Part shown: positions 62,773 through 64,000 of the stretch, one piece after another
Numbering within the stretch: position 1 is the first letter of the stretch
Layout: every line of letters begins with the position of its first letter
DNA from: Micromonospora cathayae
GTDB taxonomy: Bacteria > Actinomycetota > Actinomycetes > Mycobacteriales > Micromonosporaceae
Assembly: GCF_028993575.1 (NCBI RefSeq)
Contig: NZ_CP118615.1
Coordinates: 5,299,001-5,363,000 of the forward strand
Length of the DNA stretch: 64,000 bases
Reading direction: 5' to 3'
The notes under the pieces: generated by a model
What the model saw: only the letters and a program-made list of their open reading frames with translations
The model's database searches: none
Told to the model about the DNA's origin: nothing
Made by a program: the position numbers and the translations under genes

Positions 62773-64000
62773 CCACGCAGCGACCGACGACGGACGATGC
62801 CCGACCCGGCACGCGTCCCCTGACCGGCGACGAGTACGTGGAGAGCCTGCGCGACGACCGGGAGATCTACCTGTACGGCGAGCGGGTGAAGAACGTCGCC
62901 GAGCACCCGGCGTTCCGCAACCCGGTCCGGATGACCGCCCGGCTGTACGACGCGCTGCACGACCCGGCGAACCGGGGGGTGCTGACCGTCCCCACCGACA
63001 CCGGCAGCAACGGTTTCACCCACGCGTTCTTCACCACCCCGCGCAGCGCCGACGACCTGGTGGCCGCGCAGCGGGCGATCACCGCCTGGTCCCGGCTCAG
63101 CTACGGCTGGATGGGGCGCAGCCCCGACTACAAGGCGTCGTTCCTGGGCACGCTGGGCGCGAACGCGGACTTCTACGAGCCGTTCGCCGACAACGCCCGG
63201 CGGTGGTACAAGGAGTCGCAGGAGAAGGTCCTGTACTGGAACCACGCGATCGTGCACCCGCCGGTGGACCGGAACCTCCCGCCGGACCAGGTGGGCGACG
63301 TGTTCGTGCACGTGGAGAAGGAGACCGACGCCGGGCTGGTGGTCAGCGGCGCCAAGGTGGTCGCCACCGGGTCGGCGCTGACCCACTACAACTTCATCGC
63401 CCACCACGGCCTGCCGATCAAGGACCGGAAGTTCGCGCTGGTCGCCACGATCCCGATGGACGCGCCGGGCCTCAAGCTGATCTGCCGTACCTCGTACACG
63501 GCGACGGCGGCGGTGATGGGCAGCCCGTTCGACTACCCGCTGTCGTCCCGGCTGGACGAGAACGACGCCATCCTGGTGCTGGACAAGGTGCTGATCCCCT
63601 GGGAGAACGTGTTCGTCTACGGCCACCTGGGCAAGGCGATGCTGTTCTCCGGCCGGGCCGGTTTCGTGGAGCGGTTCACCTTCCACGGCTGCACCCGGCT
63701 GGCGGTGAAGCTGGAGTTCCTGGCCGGGCTGCTGACCAAGGCGTTGGAGATCACCGGCACCCGCGACTTCCGGGGCATCCAGTCCCGGCTCGGTGAGGTG
63801 CTGGCCTGGCGGGCCCTGTTCCTGGGGCTCTCCGACGCGGCGGCCCGCAACCCGGTGCCGTGGAAGAACGGCGCGGTGCTGCCCAACCCGGCGTACGGGC
63901 TGGCGTACCGGTGGTTCATGCAGGTCGGCTACCCGCGGATCTGCGAGATCATCCGGCAGGACGTGGCCAGCGGGCTGATCTACCTCAACTCCAGCGCGGA
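62769..64000 (+). CDS. HpaB-family FADH2-dependent monooxygenase (3' end outside window)
   Basis: About 410 residues of a 4-hydroxyphenylacetate 3-hydroxylase-type large component; the frame is open at the right edge, and the family is usually 480-520 aa. [28 protein letters not shown] is the standard start (seen in parts: [25 protein letters not shown]), followed by [21 protein letters not shown] and the FAD-binding [11 protein letters not shown] and [33 protein letters not shown] 62769 overlaps the acyltransferase stop. It ortho-hydroxylates a phenol, possibly tyrosine-derived and carrier-bound. A flavin reductase partner should lie outside. Confidence 0.94.
   Translation, partial: MTTQRPTTDDARPGTRPLTGDEYVESLRDDREIYLYGERVKNVAEHPAFRNPVRMTARLYDALHDPANRGVLTVPTDTGSNGFTHAFFTTPRSADDLVAAQRAITAWSRLSYGWMGRSPDYKASFLGTLGANADFYEPFADNARRWYKESQEKVLYWNHAIVHPPVDRNLPPDQVGDVFVHVEKETDAGLVVSGAKVVATGSALTHYNFIAHHGLPIKDRKFALVATIPMDAPGLKLICRTSYTATAAVMGSPFDYPLSSRLDENDAILVLDKVLIPWENVFVYGHLGKAMLFSGRAGFVERFTFHGCTRLAVKLEFLAGLLTKALEITGTRDFRGIQSRLGEVLAWRALFLGLSDAAARNPVPWKNGAVLPNPAYGLAYRWFMQVGYPRICEIIRQDVASGLIYLNSSA

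Overview
The window is very GC-rich, dense with genes, and uses GTG starts and 4-base ATGA/GTGA overlaps freely. This points to a filamentous actinomycete. A Micromonospora-like host is my inference from style and gene content; there is no rRNA or other marker to prove it. I count 49 protein genes. The first and last run off the window. I see no tRNA, rRNA, CRISPR array, transposase or integrase.

Region 1 (1-11003) is the left edge of a biosynthetic gene cluster and its regulators. An NRPS begins with a condensation domain and runs off the left end. Behind it on the same strand are a discrete acyl carrier protein, a KAS III ketosynthase with a TTG start, and an XRE/NB-ARC regulator whose Walker A lysine is arginine. 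A 63-aa secreted peptide gene lies between that regulator and a 1010-aa SARP/NB-ARC/TPR activator. A SnoaL-like protein, a leucine-rich STM4015-like protein and a small hypothetical follow.

Region 2 (11135-29963) looks catabolic, not biosynthetic. A tightly overlapping minus-strand run encodes a 7Fe ferredoxin, a branched-chain-type ABC importer (binding lipoprotein, permease, a permease-ATPase fusion, a second ATPase), a Gfo/Idh/MocA dehydrogenase, a Rieske oxygenase, an isoaspartyl-dipeptidase-like amidohydrolase, an M24/creatinase-like hydrolase and an M20 amidohydrolase. A GntR regulator sits next, divergent from an MmgE/PrpD gene coupled to a ferredoxin-NADP reductase. Oxygenase, ferredoxin and reductase together make a complete electron chain. 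Related TTGGATCC palindromes lie in the gntR/mmgE divergent promoter and in front of the ferredoxin operon. A LysR regulator faces gabT-gabD, which could feed the end product into succinate.

Region 3 (30037-38628) holds accessory genes: a DUF3558-like lipoprotein, a large LuxR-family ATPase regulator with a striking 30-bp in-frame repeat, a SUKH protein, and a translationally coupled SWIM zinc-finger/HEAT-like pair.

Region 4 (39079-51188) is a deoxysugar and glycosylation block: RmlA, a 4-ketoreductase-like SDR, an N-methyltransferase, a 3-C-methyltransferase, a glycosyltransferase, a sugar aminotransferase and an NDP-hexose 2,3-dehydratase. These predict a 2,6-dideoxy, 3-C-methyl, N-methylated amino sugar of vancosamine type. 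A UGDH-like dehydrogenase and a UXS-like decarboxylase suggest a second, pentose-type donor. The 4,6-dehydratase and 5-epimerase are not in the window.

Region 5 (51391-64000) carries tailoring and export genes: a RibD/DHFR-like reductase, YciI, a DHA2 drug exporter, an 856-aa double methyltransferase, a Tat-exported multicopper oxidase, a DUF2306 membrane protein, a DUF2855 protein, an acyltransferase-3 and an HpaB-type flavin monooxygenase cut by the right end. Regions 1, 4 and 5 may be one glycosylated lipopeptide or hybrid pathway interrupted by the catabolic island, or two clusters. The sequence alone does not settle this. Short tandem repeats (18-33 bp) recur in genes and gaps across the window.
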